Counted from the stretch's first letter, positions 9,528-19,049 are shown. The stretch is DNA of 64,000 bases from Pseudogemmobacter faecipullorum (GCF_020539525.1 NZ_JACDXX010000001.1:186001-250000); one strand, 5' to 3'. Notes: a model not told the origin generated them from the sequence alone. Program-made: numbers and translations.

Positions 9528-10304
9528 TTATTCGATCCCGAGGATGTCGGGGGTCTTCCAGCCGAGGTGCTGGCCACCATCGACCGCGATCATCTGCCCG
9601 GTGACGCCGGGACTGTCGAGGAAGAAGCCAAGGGCAGCCGTAATGTCTTCGGGATCGGAGCCTCGTCCCAGGATTGTATTGGCGCGCTGCGCCGCGAAAT
9701 GCGCTGGCGGCTGATGCGCGCCGATCAGCGTCGGCCCCGGGCCGATGGCATTCACCCGGATCTGCGGCGCCAGCCCCTGGGCTGCGGTCCGGGTCAGCGC
9801 CCAGAGCCCCATCTTGGCAATCGTATAGGTCGAGAATTCCGGCGTCGGCTTCCAGATCCGCTGATCGAGCATATTCACCACCAGCCCCGAAGCCAGCGGC
9901 TCGCCGCGCGCGTCGCGTCCCGGTGGCGGGCATTGCCGGGCAAAGCCCTGGATCAGCACATAGGGTGCGCGCAGGTTAGAGCCGATATGACGGTCCCAGC
10001 TTTCGCGGGTCGCGGTGTCGATCCGGTCATATTCAAAGATCGAGGCATTGTTCACCAGCACCGTCAGCGGCCCGAGGGCGGCAACCGCCCGCCCCACCAG
10101 GGCCTCGCAGGCCTCTTCCTGCAGCAGATCCGCCTGTAATGTCACCGCCCGGCGGCCCATGGCGCGGATTTCCCCGGCCACTTCCCCGGCCTCCGCGGCA
10201 GAGCCCGCATAATGCACTGCCAGATCATAGCCGCGCCCGGCCAGATAAAGCGCCATGGCCCGGCCCAGCCGGCGTCCGGCCCCGGTGACGAGGGCCACGC
10301 TCAT
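9528..10304 (-). CDS. SDR-family oxidoreductase, pteridine-reductase (PTR1/FolM)-like
   Basis: NAD(P)H-dependent short-chain dehydrogenase of 258 residues. The nucleotide site is TGAGRRLGRAMA, matching the TGxxxRxG form of pteridine reductases instead of the common TGxxxGxG. The active site reads D147-x12-Y160-x3-K164 (NMLDQRIW...STYTIAK): Asp replaces the usual Ser with the spacing I recall for trypanosomatid PTR1 (D181/Y194/K198). A dihydropteridine or dihydromonapterin reductase role is therefore likely but inferred. Its ATG overlaps the stop of the small protein upstream by four bases. Confidence 0.85.
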   Translation of the reverse strand: MSVALVTGAGRRLGRAMALYLAGRGYDLAVHYAGSAAEAGEVAGEIRAMGRRAVTLQADLLQEEACEALVGRAVAALGPLTVLVNNASIFEYDRIDTATRESWDRHIGSNLRAPYVLIQGFARQCPPPGRDARGEPLASGLVVNMLDQRIWKPTPEFSTYTIAKMGLWALTRTAAQGLAPQIRVNAIGPGPTLIGAHQPPAHFAAQRANTILGRGSDPEDITAALGFFLDSPGVTGQMIAVDGGQHLGWKTPDILGIE

Positions 10305-10513
10305 GATTTTCGCCGCCGGCAGTCACAGGCGGCCTTGCCCAGCTGCGGCCGGCCACAATCGTTGCAGATCACCACCCCTGCCCCACCCCGCTTCTGCAGG
10401 GGCTTTGCCCCGGCGCGCCGCCCCATCAGCCGGGCATCCGGGAACAGCAGCTTGCCGATCATGCCGACCAGCGCCATGGCACAGAGGAATACCAGGATTA
10501 TTTTCCAGATCAT
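10301..10513 (-). CDS. Small membrane protein with zinc-ribbon-like cysteines
   Basis: A 70-residue protein with one N-terminal transmembrane helix (residues 3-23) and four C-terminal cysteines, C50-x2-C53 and C63-x-C65, that could bind one zinc. Function unknown. It is translationally coupled to the pteridine-reductase-like SDR (ATGA overlap) and starts one base after the S49 peptidase gene ends, so the three form one operon. Its retention between two enzymes and clean coupling argue that it is real. Confidence 0.7.
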   Translation of the reverse strand: MIWKIILVFLCAMALVGMIGKLLFPDARLMGRRAGAKPLQKRGGAGVVICNDCGRPQLGKAACDCRRRKS

Positions 10514-10514
10514 G

Positions 10515-11309
10515 TTACAGCCCGTAGCGCGACATCATCACGCGCTCCTCAATACTCGCCATGCTTTCCTCTGCCAGCGCGAGACCAAAGCGGTTCAGCA
10601 GACCCTTTTTCCGGCCGAGCGGCTGCAGGCGCAGTTTTGCACCATAGCGCGCCTCAAGGAAGGGCTGCAGATGCGCCAGGCCATCGGCAAGGCCCAGCTC
10701 AACCGCCCGGGCCCCCAGCCAGATATCGGCATTGAACAGATCCGCGCCTTCAGCCAGTTTTGCGCCACGCCGCGCCTTGACCCAGGCGATGAAATTCTCA
10801 TGCAGCGGGCCAAGCAGGGCCTCGATCCGCGCGACATCCGCCTCGGTCTCGGGGCGGAAGGGATCGCCAAATCCTTTGGAGCGCCCGGCGGTATGCACCC
10901 GGCGTTCGATACCGTGCCGGGCAATCAGCTCGTGAAAGCCAAAGCCCGAGGAAATCACCCCGATCGAACCGAGGATCGAGCTGGCATCGACCTGAATGTC
11001 ATCCGCCGCACAGGCCAGCCAGTAGCCCCCGGAGGCAGCCACATCCTCGACAAAGGCATGGACCGGAATTTTCTTCTGATCGGCCAGCCGGCGGATCCGC
11101 GCGGCAATCAGCGCGCTCTGGGCCGGAGAGCCGCCGGGCGAATTGATCACCAGCGCCACCGCAGCGGGTCTGCCCCGGGTAAAGGCGCGCTCAATCAGCG
11201 GCGCAAGGCCCGCATCATTCAGCGCTCGCGCCCCGGCACCGATCTGGCCCTGCAGCCGGATGACCGGCACGAAAGGCGGCTTTTTCACGAAGGGAAGGAA
11301 TTTACGCAT
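10515..11309 (-). CDS. S49-family serine peptidase (SppA-like signal peptide peptidase)
   Basis: A short-form (264-residue) signal peptide peptidase. The Clp-like fold motifs are INSPGGSPAQSALI and ASGGYWLACAAD, with Ser93 as nucleophile; Lys145 in HTAGRSKGFGDPF is the general base. The 52-residue Ser-Lys spacing equals that of Bacillus subtilis SppA (S147/K199). GSIGVI, conserved in the family, follows Ser93. There is no obvious membrane anchor, so it may be peripheral. It is the first gene of the operon with the small membrane protein and the SDR. Confidence 0.9.
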   Translation of the reverse strand: MRKFLPFVKKPPFVPVIRLQGQIGAGARALNDAGLAPLIERAFTRGRPAAVALVINSPGGSPAQSALIAARIRRLADQKKIPVHAFVEDVAASGGYWLACAADDIQVDASSILGSIGVISSGFGFHELIARHGIERRVHTAGRSKGFGDPFRPETEADVARIEALLGPLHENFIAWVKARRGAKLAEGADLFNADIWLGARAVELGLADGLAHLQPFLEARYGAKLRLQPLGRKKGLLNRFGLALAEESMASIEERVMMSRYGL

Positions 11310-11528
11310 GATCCAGAGCTAAGGGCTCAGCGGGCTGCGGGCAAGGGTCTCGCACCGCTGCCTTTCGCCCAGGATTTCCGGTGCATTACCCGATAGCGGT
11401 GACGGCAATCACTGTTCCATATGCAACACCCCCTGCCTGCTGCGCAGATAAGGGTGGTGGCGGCCGTAAAGCCCCGGCAGAATAGGGCGGATACAGGTTT
11501 ATGTGTGAATGTGCCAGGAGTGCGCGAG

Positions 11529-12950
11529 ATGACGATGATCGTCGATTTTCTGAATACCGTTTTCTGGGGTTATGTCCTGATCTACGGACTGATTGCAGTG
11601 GGGGTGTATTTCACCATCCGTCTGCGCTTCCAGCAGGTGCTGAATTTCGGCGAGATGGTCCGCTCGGTCACTGCGGCCCGCTCTGAGGACCGTCAGGGGA
11701 TTTCGCCCTTCCAGGCGCTTTGCACCAGCCTCGCCTCGCGCGTCGGCACCGGCAATATCGCCGGGGTGGCAGTGGCGCTGGTACTGGGGGGGCCGGGCGC
11801 TATTTTCTGGATGTGGGTGGTGGCCTTTGTCGGCATGGCGACCGCCTATGCTGAATCCACCCTCGCCCAGCTCTATAAAGTAAAGGACAAGGGCGATGCC
11901 GATGCGATCTATCGCGGCGGCCCCGCTTTCTATATTGCCCGCGGCCTCGGTATGCCCTGGCTCGGCGCGGTATTCTCGGTCTGCCTGATCATCTCCTTTG
12001 GCCTCGTGTTCAATGCCGTTCAGGCCAATTCTGTCGCAGATGCCATGGAAGGCGCCTTTGGCCTGCCCAAACTCACCACCGGTCTGATCCTCGCCGCTTT
12101 GACCGCTGTCGTGATCTTTGGCGGCATCCGCCAGATCGCGCGGGTCGCGGAATATATCGTGCCGGTCATGGCCGGGCTCTATCTGCTGGTCGCGCTGATC
12201 GTGGTGGTGATGAATATCTCAGAAGTCCCGGCCATGCTCTGGCAGATTATCGGCAATGCCTTTGGCCTGATCGAAGTCGCGGGCGGCGTGACCGGCGGGG
12301 TTGCGGCAGCCATGCTGAACGGCGTCAAACGCGGCCTGTTCTCGAATGAGGCCGGTATGGGCTCGGCTCCGAATATCGCGGCGGCCGCCACGCCCACCCC
12401 GCACCACCCCTCCAGCCAGGGCTTCGTCCAGGCTTTTGGCGTCTTTATCGACACTATCCTCGTCTGCACCGCCACCGCACTGATGATCCTGCTCTCGGGC
12501 GTCTATACGCCGGGCGGCGAGCTGACCGGGGCGCAGCTGACCCAGTCGGCGCTCGCAGACCATATCGGCGGCGCCGGACCGGTCTTCGTGGCGGTTGCCA
12601 TCTTCTTCTTCGCTTTCACCTCGATCATCGGCAATTACGCCTATTCTGAAATGGCGCTGACTTTCCTTGGCATCGGCAATCGTACCGGCATGATTGCCCT
12701 GCGCTGCCTTGTGCTGGTCATGGTGATCTGGGGCGCGCTGCAGGCGGTGGCAACGGTATTCAATATCGCCGATGCCTCGATGGGGCTGATGGCGACAATC
12801 AACCTGGTCGCCATTGTCGCCCTGTCCGGATCTGTCGTTGTGCTGACGCGCAATTATTTTGAGCAGCGCCGCGCCGGGCAGGTGCCGGTGTTCCGCGTCG
12901 CTGAGCATCCGGAGATCTCCCGGGGTGTGGACCGCGATATCTGGAGCTGA
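11529..12950 (+). CDS. Alanine/glycine:cation symporter (AGCS family)
   Basis: Inner-membrane Na+ (or H+) coupled amino-acid importer of 473 residues with about ten or eleven helices. Family signatures are SRVGTGNIAGVAVAL near the N-terminus and the NEAGMGSAPNIAAAA segment. The ATG at 11529 is chosen because AGGAG sits eight bases upstream; an in-frame ATG at 11421 would add an unconserved 36-residue leader. It stands alone, divergent from the S49 peptidase operon, and ends at a strong terminator. Confidence 0.93.
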   Translation: MTMIVDFLNTVFWGYVLIYGLIAVGVYFTIRLRFQQVLNFGEMVRSVTAARSEDRQGISPFQALCTSLASRVGTGNIAGVAVALVLGGPGAIFWMWVVAFVGMATAYAESTLAQLYKVKDKGDADAIYRGGPAFYIARGLGMPWLGAVFSVCLIISFGLVFNAVQANSVADAMEGAFGLPKLTTGLILAALTAVVIFGGIRQIARVAEYIVPVMAGLYLLVALIVVVMNISEVPAMLWQIIGNAFGLIEVAGGVTGGVAAAMLNGVKRGLFSNEAGMGSAPNIAAAATPTPHHPSSQGFVQAFGVFIDTILVCTATALMILLSGVYTPGGELTGAQLTQSALADHIGGAGPVFVAVAIFFFAFTSIIGNYAYSEMALTFLGIGNRTGMIALRCLVLVMVIWGALQAVATVFNIADASMGLMATINLVAIVALSGSVVVLTRNYFEQRRAGQVPVFRVAEHPEISRGVDRDIWS

Positions 12951-12964
12951 TCGCAGATCAGATC

Positions 12965-13000
12965 AGGCCGCGCCAGCACCCCCGGGCCCTGGCGCGGCCT
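12965..13000 (+). terminator. Rho-independent terminator after the AGCS symporter
   Basis: A perfect 12-bp stem (AGGCCGCGCCAG with CTGGCGCGGCCT) around a 12-base loop, followed by CTTGCTTT. It starts 14 bases after the stop codon. Very GC-rich stem; the T-run is interrupted. Confidence 0.75.
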
Positions 13001-13156
13001 CTTGCTTTCCCGTCCTGGGCGCGCAACTCTGCCCGGGGCGGGGCCAGCTGGCACCGCGCTTTTGTCCCATCCCGGGCAGGCTGCTCTGCCCGCAATTCAG
13101 ATTCCGCAAGCACTTGTAAAAGAGCGCAATACCGGGATCAGAGAGCCTGACCTTCT

Positions 13157-14050
13157 ATGATCGACAAGCTGCAGATGTTCATCGCCCTCGCCAAAGAGCG
13201 CCATTTTGGCCGCGCGGCCGAGAGTTGCGGTGTCACCCAACCCTCACTCTCTTCGGCGATCCGTCATCTGGAAGAGCAGCTTGGCGTGCAGCTGGTCCAT
13301 CGCGGCTCGCGATTTCAGGGCCTGACGCCGGAAGGCAACCGGGTGCTGGAGCGGGCGCTGAAAATCGTCGGCGATGTGCGGGCTTTGCGCGATGAGATGC
13401 GGCTGGTGCGCTCGGGCCTGTCCGGCCATCTGCGCATGGGGGTGATCCCGACCGCGCTGCCGATGGTGGCGCAGCTGACCCGTCCCTTCCTCAACCGCCA
13501 TCCGAATGTCACCCTGTCGATCCTCTCGCGCACCTCGGCCGAGATCCTGACCGGGATTGAAAGCCTCGATCTTGATGCCGGTATCACCTATCTCGACAAT
13601 GAACCTTTGGGCCGGGTGACCCAGGCACCGCTTTACAGCGAGTTCTACCGCTTCATCTGCACCCCCGGCTCGCCCCTCGCCAGCCGCAGTGAGGTCACCT
13701 GGGCCGAAAGCGCGGCCGAGCCTTTATGCCTGCTGACCTCGGATATGCAGAACCGCCGGATCATCGATCAGAACCTTGCCGAGGCCGGTGCGCTGACCAA
13801 GGCGCGGGTGGAATCGAATTCCTCAATCGTGCTGGTCAGCCATGTGCTCTCGGGGGAATGGTGTTCGATCGTGTCGAAACGGCTGGCCGATATGTTCACC
13901 TCGGATGGCCGCCTGGTCTCGGTGCCGCTGGTCGGGCCGGAGGTTGAGCATGTGGTCGGGCTGATTTCGGCCCGGCGCGATCCGCAGACGCCGGTGATCG
14001 CCGCGCTGATGGATGAGGCGCAGCGCTACCGTACTCTCGGCATACGATAG
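13157..14050 (+). CDS. LysR-family transcriptional regulator upstream of formate dehydrogenase operon
   Basis: A 297-residue LysR regulator: N-terminal winged helix-turn-helix (HFGRAAESCGVTQPSLSSAIRHLEEQLGVQLVHR) and a C-terminal periplasmic-binding-protein-like effector domain. It lies 86 bases upstream of fdsG in the same orientation and ends inside a T-N11-A palindrome (14046-14062), so it very probably controls the fds operon. In Cupriavidus an FdsR of this family has the same partner. The effector is unknown from sequence. Confidence 0.9.
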   Translation: MIDKLQMFIALAKERHFGRAAESCGVTQPSLSSAIRHLEEQLGVQLVHRGSRFQGLTPEGNRVLERALKIVGDVRALRDEMRLVRSGLSGHLRMGVIPTALPMVAQLTRPFLNRHPNVTLSILSRTSAEILTGIESLDLDAGITYLDNEPLGRVTQAPLYSEFYRFICTPGSPLASRSEVTWAESAAEPLCLLTSDMQNRRIIDQNLAEAGALTKARVESNSSIVLVSHVLSGEWCSIVSKRLADMFTSDGRLVSVPLVGPEVEHVVGLISARRDPQTPVIAALMDEAQRYRTLGIR

Positions 14051-14062
14051 GATACACCTATC
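14046..14062. promoter_or_regulatory. Putative LysR-type operator upstream of fdsG
   Basis: GATAGG-N5-CCTATC is a perfect inverted repeat that contains the T-N11-A pattern of LysR recognition sites (T14048, A14060). It overlaps the TAG stop of the lysR gene and lies 75-91 bases before the fdsG start, the usual distance for activation. A partial second copy (CCTATA...GTATCC) lies near 14090-14109. Confidence 0.65.
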
Positions 14063-14136
14063 AAGCGACGGGGCTTTTGAATTGATCGGCCTATAGCGCG
14101 GCGTATCCTGGAACCATGCCAGCGAGAGGCCCGCAG

Positions 14137-14604
14137 ATGCTTGATTCCGTAGATATTGCCACCAGGGTTGCCGAAATCCTTGACCGACACCGTGGAACGG
14201 AAGGCGCTTTACTGCCGATTCTGCATGAGGTGCAGGCTCAGTTTGGCTATGTTCCGGAAGAGGTTCTGCCGCAGATTGCCCAGGATCAGAACATCTCAAA
14301 GGCCGAAGCCTATGGGGTGATGACCTTCTATCATGATTTCCGCTCCAAGCCCGCCGGGCAGCATGTGCTGAAGCTCTGTCGGGCCGAAAGCTGCAAAACC
14401 ATGGGAGCCGATCAGCTGGCGGCCGCAGCCCGCGAAAAGCTGGGCATCGACTGGCATGAGACCACGCCCGACGGAAAAATCACCCTTGAGCCGATCTTCT
14501 GCCTTGGCCTTTGTGCCTGCGGCCCCGCCGCGCTGGTCGATGGCAAGGTGGTTGGCCGGGTGGATGAGGCAAAACTTGAGCAAATCGTAAAGGGGATGCG
14601 CTGA
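14137..14604 (+). CDS. fdsG: NAD-dependent formate dehydrogenase gamma subunit FdsG
   Basis: A thioredoxin-like [2Fe-2S] subunit (NuoE family, 155 residues) that passes electrons within the soluble Mo formate dehydrogenase. The cluster cysteines are in LCRAESCKTMG and FCLGLCACGP. The N-terminal helical region with VQAQFGYVPEEVLPQIA is family-typical. The ATG at 14137 has GAGAGG seven bases upstream and is preferred over the in-frame ATG at 14116. First structural gene of fdsGBACD; its stop overlaps fdsB (TGATG). Confidence 0.95.
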   Translation: MLDSVDIATRVAEILDRHRGTEGALLPILHEVQAQFGYVPEEVLPQIAQDQNISKAEAYGVMTFYHDFRSKPAGQHVLKLCRAESCKTMGADQLAAAAREKLGIDWHETTPDGKITLEPIFCLGLCACGPAALVDGKVVGRVDEAKLEQIVKGMR

Positions 14605-16124
14605 TGAAAATCCGGATTCCCCGCGACGCCAGCGCCCGCGCCCTTGGAGCTGAGGAAGTTGTCACCGCGCTGCAGGCCGAAGCCGCACGGCGCGGAATTG
14701 ATCTGACCATCACCCGCACCGGCTCGCGCGGTATGGTCTGGCTCGAGCCGCTGGTCGAGGTTGAGACCCCCGAGGGGCGTCAGGCCTTTGGTCCGATGAC
14801 GCCGGAAGCGGTGGCCCAGGTGTTTGACGGTGGCCCGCTGGCGCTTGGCCTGACCGAAGAACTGCCCTGGATGAAAGCCCAGACCCGTCTGACCTTTGCC
14901 CGGGTGGGGGTGATCGACCCGCTGTCGCTGGCCGAATACCGGGCCCATGGCGGGCTGGAGGGGCTGAGCCGCGCCCTGACCATGAGCGGAGCCGATATCT
15001 GCGCCGAAGTGCTGGCCTCGGGCCTGCGCGGTCGCGGCGGCGCGGGCTTCCCGACCGGCATCAAATGGAAGACCGTCCATGATGCCGAAGGCGCGCAGAA
15101 ATATATCGTCACCAATGCCGATGAGGGCGACAGCGCCACTTTCGCTGACCGCATGCTGATGGAAGGTGACCCCTTCACCCTGATCGAAGGCATGGCCATC
15201 GCTGGCCTGGCGGTCGGCGCGACGAAGGGCTTCATCTATTCCCGCTCGGAATATCCCGATGCCAATGAGGTGCTGGATGCGGCGATCCGCATTGGCCGCG
15301 CCGAAGGGCTCCTGGGCGAGAATATTCTGGGTTCAGGCCGCGCCTTCGATATCGAGCTGCGCGTGGGCGCCGGCGCCTATGTCTGCGGAGAGGAAACCGC
15401 GCTGCTGAACTCGCTCGAAGGCAAGCGCGGCACGGTGCGGGCCAAGCCGCCGCTGCCCGCGCTGAAGGGCTTTATGGGCCGCCCGACCGTGGTCAATAAC
15501 GTGATTTCGCTGGCTTCGGTGCCGGTGATCCTCGCCCGGGGTGCTGAACATTACGCCGCCTTCGGCATTGGCCGCTCGAAAGGCACGATCCCGCTGCAGA
15601 TTGCGGGAAATGTGAAATATGGCGGGCTTTATGAGATCGCTTTCGGCCTTACCCTGGATGAAATCGTCAACCAGATCGGCGGCGGCACCCTGTCCGGCCG
15701 CCCGGTCAAAGCGGTTCAGGTCGGCGGTCCGCTCGGCGCCTGGATGCCGGTCAGCCAGTTCGACACGCCTTTCGGCTATGAGGAATATGCCGGGAAAAAC
15801 GCGCTGATCGGCCATGCCGGTCTGACGGTCGCCGATGATACGGTCGATATGCTGGAAATGGCGCGTTTCGCCATGGAATTCTGTGCCATCGAATCCTGCG
15901 GCAAATGCACGCCCTGCCGGATCGGCGCGGTGCGCGGTGTCGAGACGATTGAACGGATCGGGCGCGGCGACAGCGCGGCGATCCCGCTGCTGACCGATCT
16001 TTGCGAAACCATGAAAGCAGGCTCGCTCTGCGCCCTTGGCGGCTTCACCCCCTATCCGGTGCTGTCGGCCCTCACCCATTTCCCTGACGACTTCACAGCC
16101 AACGCCAAAGAGGCCGCAGAATGA
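14604..16124 (+). CDS. fdsB: NAD-dependent formate dehydrogenase beta subunit FdsB
   Basis: The NAD+-reducing diaphorase subunit (NuoF family, 506 residues), binding FMN and a [4Fe-4S] cluster. An N-terminal thioredoxin-like part of about 110 residues precedes the flavin domain with RGRGGAGFPTGIKW (about 142-155), NADEGDSATFADR, and YVCGEETALL; the cluster site CGKCTPCRIG lies near the C-terminus. The stop overlaps the fdsA start by four bases, consistent with fixed subunit ratios. Confidence 0.96.
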   Translation: MKIRIPRDASARALGAEEVVTALQAEAARRGIDLTITRTGSRGMVWLEPLVEVETPEGRQAFGPMTPEAVAQVFDGGPLALGLTEELPWMKAQTRLTFARVGVIDPLSLAEYRAHGGLEGLSRALTMSGADICAEVLASGLRGRGGAGFPTGIKWKTVHDAEGAQKYIVTNADEGDSATFADRMLMEGDPFTLIEGMAIAGLAVGATKGFIYSRSEYPDANEVLDAAIRIGRAEGLLGENILGSGRAFDIELRVGAGAYVCGEETALLNSLEGKRGTVRAKPPLPALKGFMGRPTVVNNVISLASVPVILARGAEHYAAFGIGRSKGTIPLQIAGNVKYGGLYEIAFGLTLDEIVNQIGGGTLSGRPVKAVQVGGPLGAWMPVSQFDTPFGYEEYAGKNALIGHAGLTVADDTVDMLEMARFAMEFCAIESCGKCTPCRIGAVRGVETIERIGRGDSAAIPLLTDLCETMKAGSLCALGGFTPYPVLSALTHFPDDFTANAKEAAE

Positions 16125-19030
16125 AAGACTTCATCATTCCCGCTCCCATGTTCTCGGACCGGGACATGGGCACCCCCGCCTCAAAGTCGAAAACCCAGAT
16201 CACGCTCGAAATCGACGGCTTTGAAGTGACCGTGCCGGAAGGCACCTCGATCATGCGCGCCGCCGCCGAGCTGGGGATCACCGTTCCCAAGCTCTGCGCC
16301 ACCGATTCGATTGAGGCATTCGGTTCCTGCCGTCTGTGCCTTGTCGAGATTGAGGGCCGCAATGGCACCCCCGCCTCCTGCACCACGCCGGTCGCGCCCG
16401 GGATCAAGGTCAAAACCCAGACCGGGCGGCTGAAACAGCTGCGCAAAGGGGTGATGGAGCTTTATATCTCGGACCACCCGCTCGACTGCCTGACCTGCGG
16501 CGCCAATGGCGATTGCGAGCTGCAGGATATGGCGGGCGCGGTTGGCCTGCGCGATGTGCGCTATGAGGCCGAGGCCACCCATTTCCGGGCGAAAAACACC
16601 TCTGGCGAGACCAATATCGACTGGCTGCCGAAAGACGACAGCAATCCCTATTTCAGCTACGACCCGTCGAAATGCATCGTCTGCAACCGCTGCGTCCGCG
16701 CCTGTGAGGAAGTCCAGGGCACTTTCGCACTGACGATTGAGGGCCGTGGTTTCGACAGCCGCATCAAAGCCGGTGTGCGCGAGGATAATTTCCTCGCCTC
16801 GGACTGCGTTTCCTGTGGTGCCTGCGTTCAGGCCTGCCCGACCGCCACGCTGATCGAGAAATCGGTGCTCGACATCGGCACGCCTGAGCGTTCGGTCGTC
16901 ACCACCTGCGCCTATTGCGGCGTCGGCTGCCAGTTCAAGGCCGAAATGCGCGGCGATGAGCTGGTGCGCATGGTGCCCTATAAGCATGGCAAGGCCAATC
17001 GTGGCCACAGCTGCGTCAAGGGCCGCTTCGCCTATGGCTATGCCAGCCATAAAGACCGGATCCTGTCGCCGATGATCCGCGATTCGATCAATGATCCCTG
17101 GCAGGAAGTCTCCTGGTCAGAGGCGATGGCCTTCGCCGCCAATCGCATGAAGGCGGTTCAGGAAAAATACGGCCGCCAGTCGGTCGGCGTCATCACCTCC
17201 TCGCGCTGCACCAATGAGGAAACCTATCTGGTGCAGAAGCTGACCCGGGCGGTGTTCCAGAACAACAATACCGATACCTGCGCCCGCGTCTGCCACTCGC
17301 CGACCGGCTATGGCCTCGGCCAGACCTATGGCACCTCGGCCGGCACCCAGGATTTCGACTCGGTGGAAGAGGCCGATGTGATCATGGTGATCGGGGCCAA
17401 CCCGCATTCGGGCCACCCGGTCTTTGCCAGCCGGATGAAAAAGCGCCTGCGTCAGGGGGCGAAACTGATCGTCATCGACCCGCGCCGCACCGAATCGGTC
17501 GAGGGGCCGCATTACCGCGCCCAGCATCACCTGGCGCTGAAGCCCGGCACCAACGTCGCCATCGTCACCGCGCTGGCACATGTGATCGTCACCGAAGGTC
17601 TCTATGATGAGGCCTTCATCCGCGCCCGCTGCGACTGGGATGAATTCCAGGATTATATGGAATTCGCCGCCGATCCGCGCCATTCGCCCGAAGCGATTGA
17701 ACTGCTGACCGGCGTTCCGGCAGCCGAGGTGCGCGGCGCGGCGCGTCTTTACGCCAAAGGCGGCAATGCCGCGATCTATTACGGGCTGGGCGTGACCGAG
17801 CACAGCCAGGGCTCGACCACGGTAATCGGTATCGCCAACCTCGCCATGCTGACCGGCAATATCGGCCGCCGCGGCGTCGGGGTGAACCCGCTGCGCGGCC
17901 AGAATAACGTGCAGGGCTCCTGTGATATGGGCAGCTTCCCGCATGAGCTGCCGGGCTATCGCCATGTGAAAAACCCGGAAGCCCGGGCGATTTACGAAAA
18001 CATCTGGGGCGTGAAAATCGACCCCGAGCCCGGCCTGCGTATCCCCAATATGCTCGATGCTGCGGTTGAGGGTACCTTCAAAGGGCTTTACTGCCAGGGT
18101 GAGGATATCCTGCAGTCGGATCCCGACACCCATCACGTTGCGGCCGGTCTGGCAGCGATGGAATGTGTGATCGTTCACGACCTCTTCCTGAACGAGACCG
18201 CAAATTACGCCCATGTCTTCTTCCCGGGGTCGAGCTTCCTCGAGAAAGACGGCACGTTCACCAATGCCGAACGCCGCATCAATATGGTGCGCAAGGTGAT
18301 GGCGCCGAAACAGGGCTATGCCGACTGGGAAGTCACCCAGATGTTTGCCAATGCCATGCTGGAAGGCTCGGGCCGCGCCCCCTGGGGCTATACCCATCCG
18401 ACCCAGATCATGGATGAAATCGCCACCACCACCCCCTCTTTCGCCGGGGTGAGCTATGAGAAGATTGAGACCCTCGGCTCGGTGCAATGGCCGGTCAATG
18501 ACAAGGCGCCGGAAGGCACGCCTCTGGTCCATGTCGATGGCTTCGTGCGCGGTAAGGGGAAGTTCATCCGCACCGAATATGTTGCCACCGATGAGAAGAC
18601 CGGGCCGAAATTCCCGCTTCTGCTGACCACCGGCCGGATCCTGTCGCAATATAACGTCGGCGCGCAGACCAGGCGCACCGGCAACGTGGCCTGGCATGCC
18701 GAGGATCTGCTCGAGATCCATCCGCATGACGCCGAAAACCGTGGCATCCGTCAGGGTGACTGGGTGCGGCTGGCCTCGCGCGCCGGACAAACCAGCCTGC
18801 GCGCCGATATCACCGATAAAGTCTCGCCCGGCGTGGTCTATACCACCTTCCACCACCCCGATACCCAGGCCAATGTGATCACCACCGATTTCTCGGACTG
18901 GGCGACCAATTGCCCCGAGTATAAGGTGACGGCGGTGCAGGTCAGCCCGTCGAACGGGCCTTCGGAATGGCAGGAAGAATATTCGGCCCAGGCCACGCTT
19001 TCGCGCCGCATTCTGCCTGCTGCCGAATGA
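16121..19030 (+). CDS. fdsA: Molybdenum formate dehydrogenase catalytic alpha subunit FdsA
   Basis: Oxidises formate to CO2 at a bis-MGD molybdenum centre and feeds electrons through iron-sulfur clusters to FdsB. Length 969. In order: an N-terminal [2Fe-2S] ferredoxin domain (C59, C70, C73, C87), a His/Cys-liganded [4Fe-4S] (H119-x3-C123-x2-C126...C132), two more [4Fe-4S] sites (C185-C195, C229-C239), the FdhF-type [4Fe-4S] (CAYCGVGC at 263-270), then the molybdopterin domains. The active site is C391-H392 in ARVCHSPTG, so it is the cysteine, not selenocysteine, form, equivalent to C386/H387 of the Rhodobacter capsulatus enzyme. Confidence 0.97.
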   Translation: MKDFIIPAPMFSDRDMGTPASKSKTQITLEIDGFEVTVPEGTSIMRAAAELGITVPKLCATDSIEAFGSCRLCLVEIEGRNGTPASCTTPVAPGIKVKTQTGRLKQLRKGVMELYISDHPLDCLTCGANGDCELQDMAGAVGLRDVRYEAEATHFRAKNTSGETNIDWLPKDDSNPYFSYDPSKCIVCNRCVRACEEVQGTFALTIEGRGFDSRIKAGVREDNFLASDCVSCGACVQACPTATLIEKSVLDIGTPERSVVTTCAYCGVGCQFKAEMRGDELVRMVPYKHGKANRGHSCVKGRFAYGYASHKDRILSPMIRDSINDPWQEVSWSEAMAFAANRMKAVQEKYGRQSVGVITSSRCTNEETYLVQKLTRAVFQNNNTDTCARVCHSPTGYGLGQTYGTSAGTQDFDSVEEADVIMVIGANPHSGHPVFASRMKKRLRQGAKLIVIDPRRTESVEGPHYRAQHHLALKPGTNVAIVTALAHVIVTEGLYDEAFIRARCDWDEFQDYMEFAADPRHSPEAIELLTGVPAAEVRGAARLYAKGGNAAIYYGLGVTEHSQGSTTVIGIANLAMLTGNIGRRGVGVNPLRGQNNVQGSCDMGSFPHELPGYRHVKNPEARAIYENIWGVKIDPEPGLRIPNMLDAAVEGTFKGLYCQGEDILQSDPDTHHVAAGLAAMECVIVHDLFLNETANYAHVFFPGSSFLEKDGTFTNAERRINMVRKVMAPKQGYADWEVTQMFANAMLEGSGRAPWGYTHPTQIMDEIATTTPSFAGVSYEKIETLGSVQWPVNDKAPEGTPLVHVDGFVRGKGKFIRTEYVATDEKTGPKFPLLLTTGRILSQYNVGAQTRRTGNVAWHAEDLLEIHPHDAENRGIRQGDWVRLASRAGQTSLRADITDKVSPGVVYTTFHHPDTQANVITTDFSDWATNCPEYKVTAVQVSPSNGPSEWQEEYSAQATLSRRILPAAE

Positions 19031-19049
19031 GCAGCTGACGGAGATCTCG

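Noticed and set aside
17281-17310. Possible selenocysteine formate dehydrogenase
   Set aside because: The active-site codon is a normal cysteine (VCHSPTG) and no in-frame TGA occurs in fdsA.
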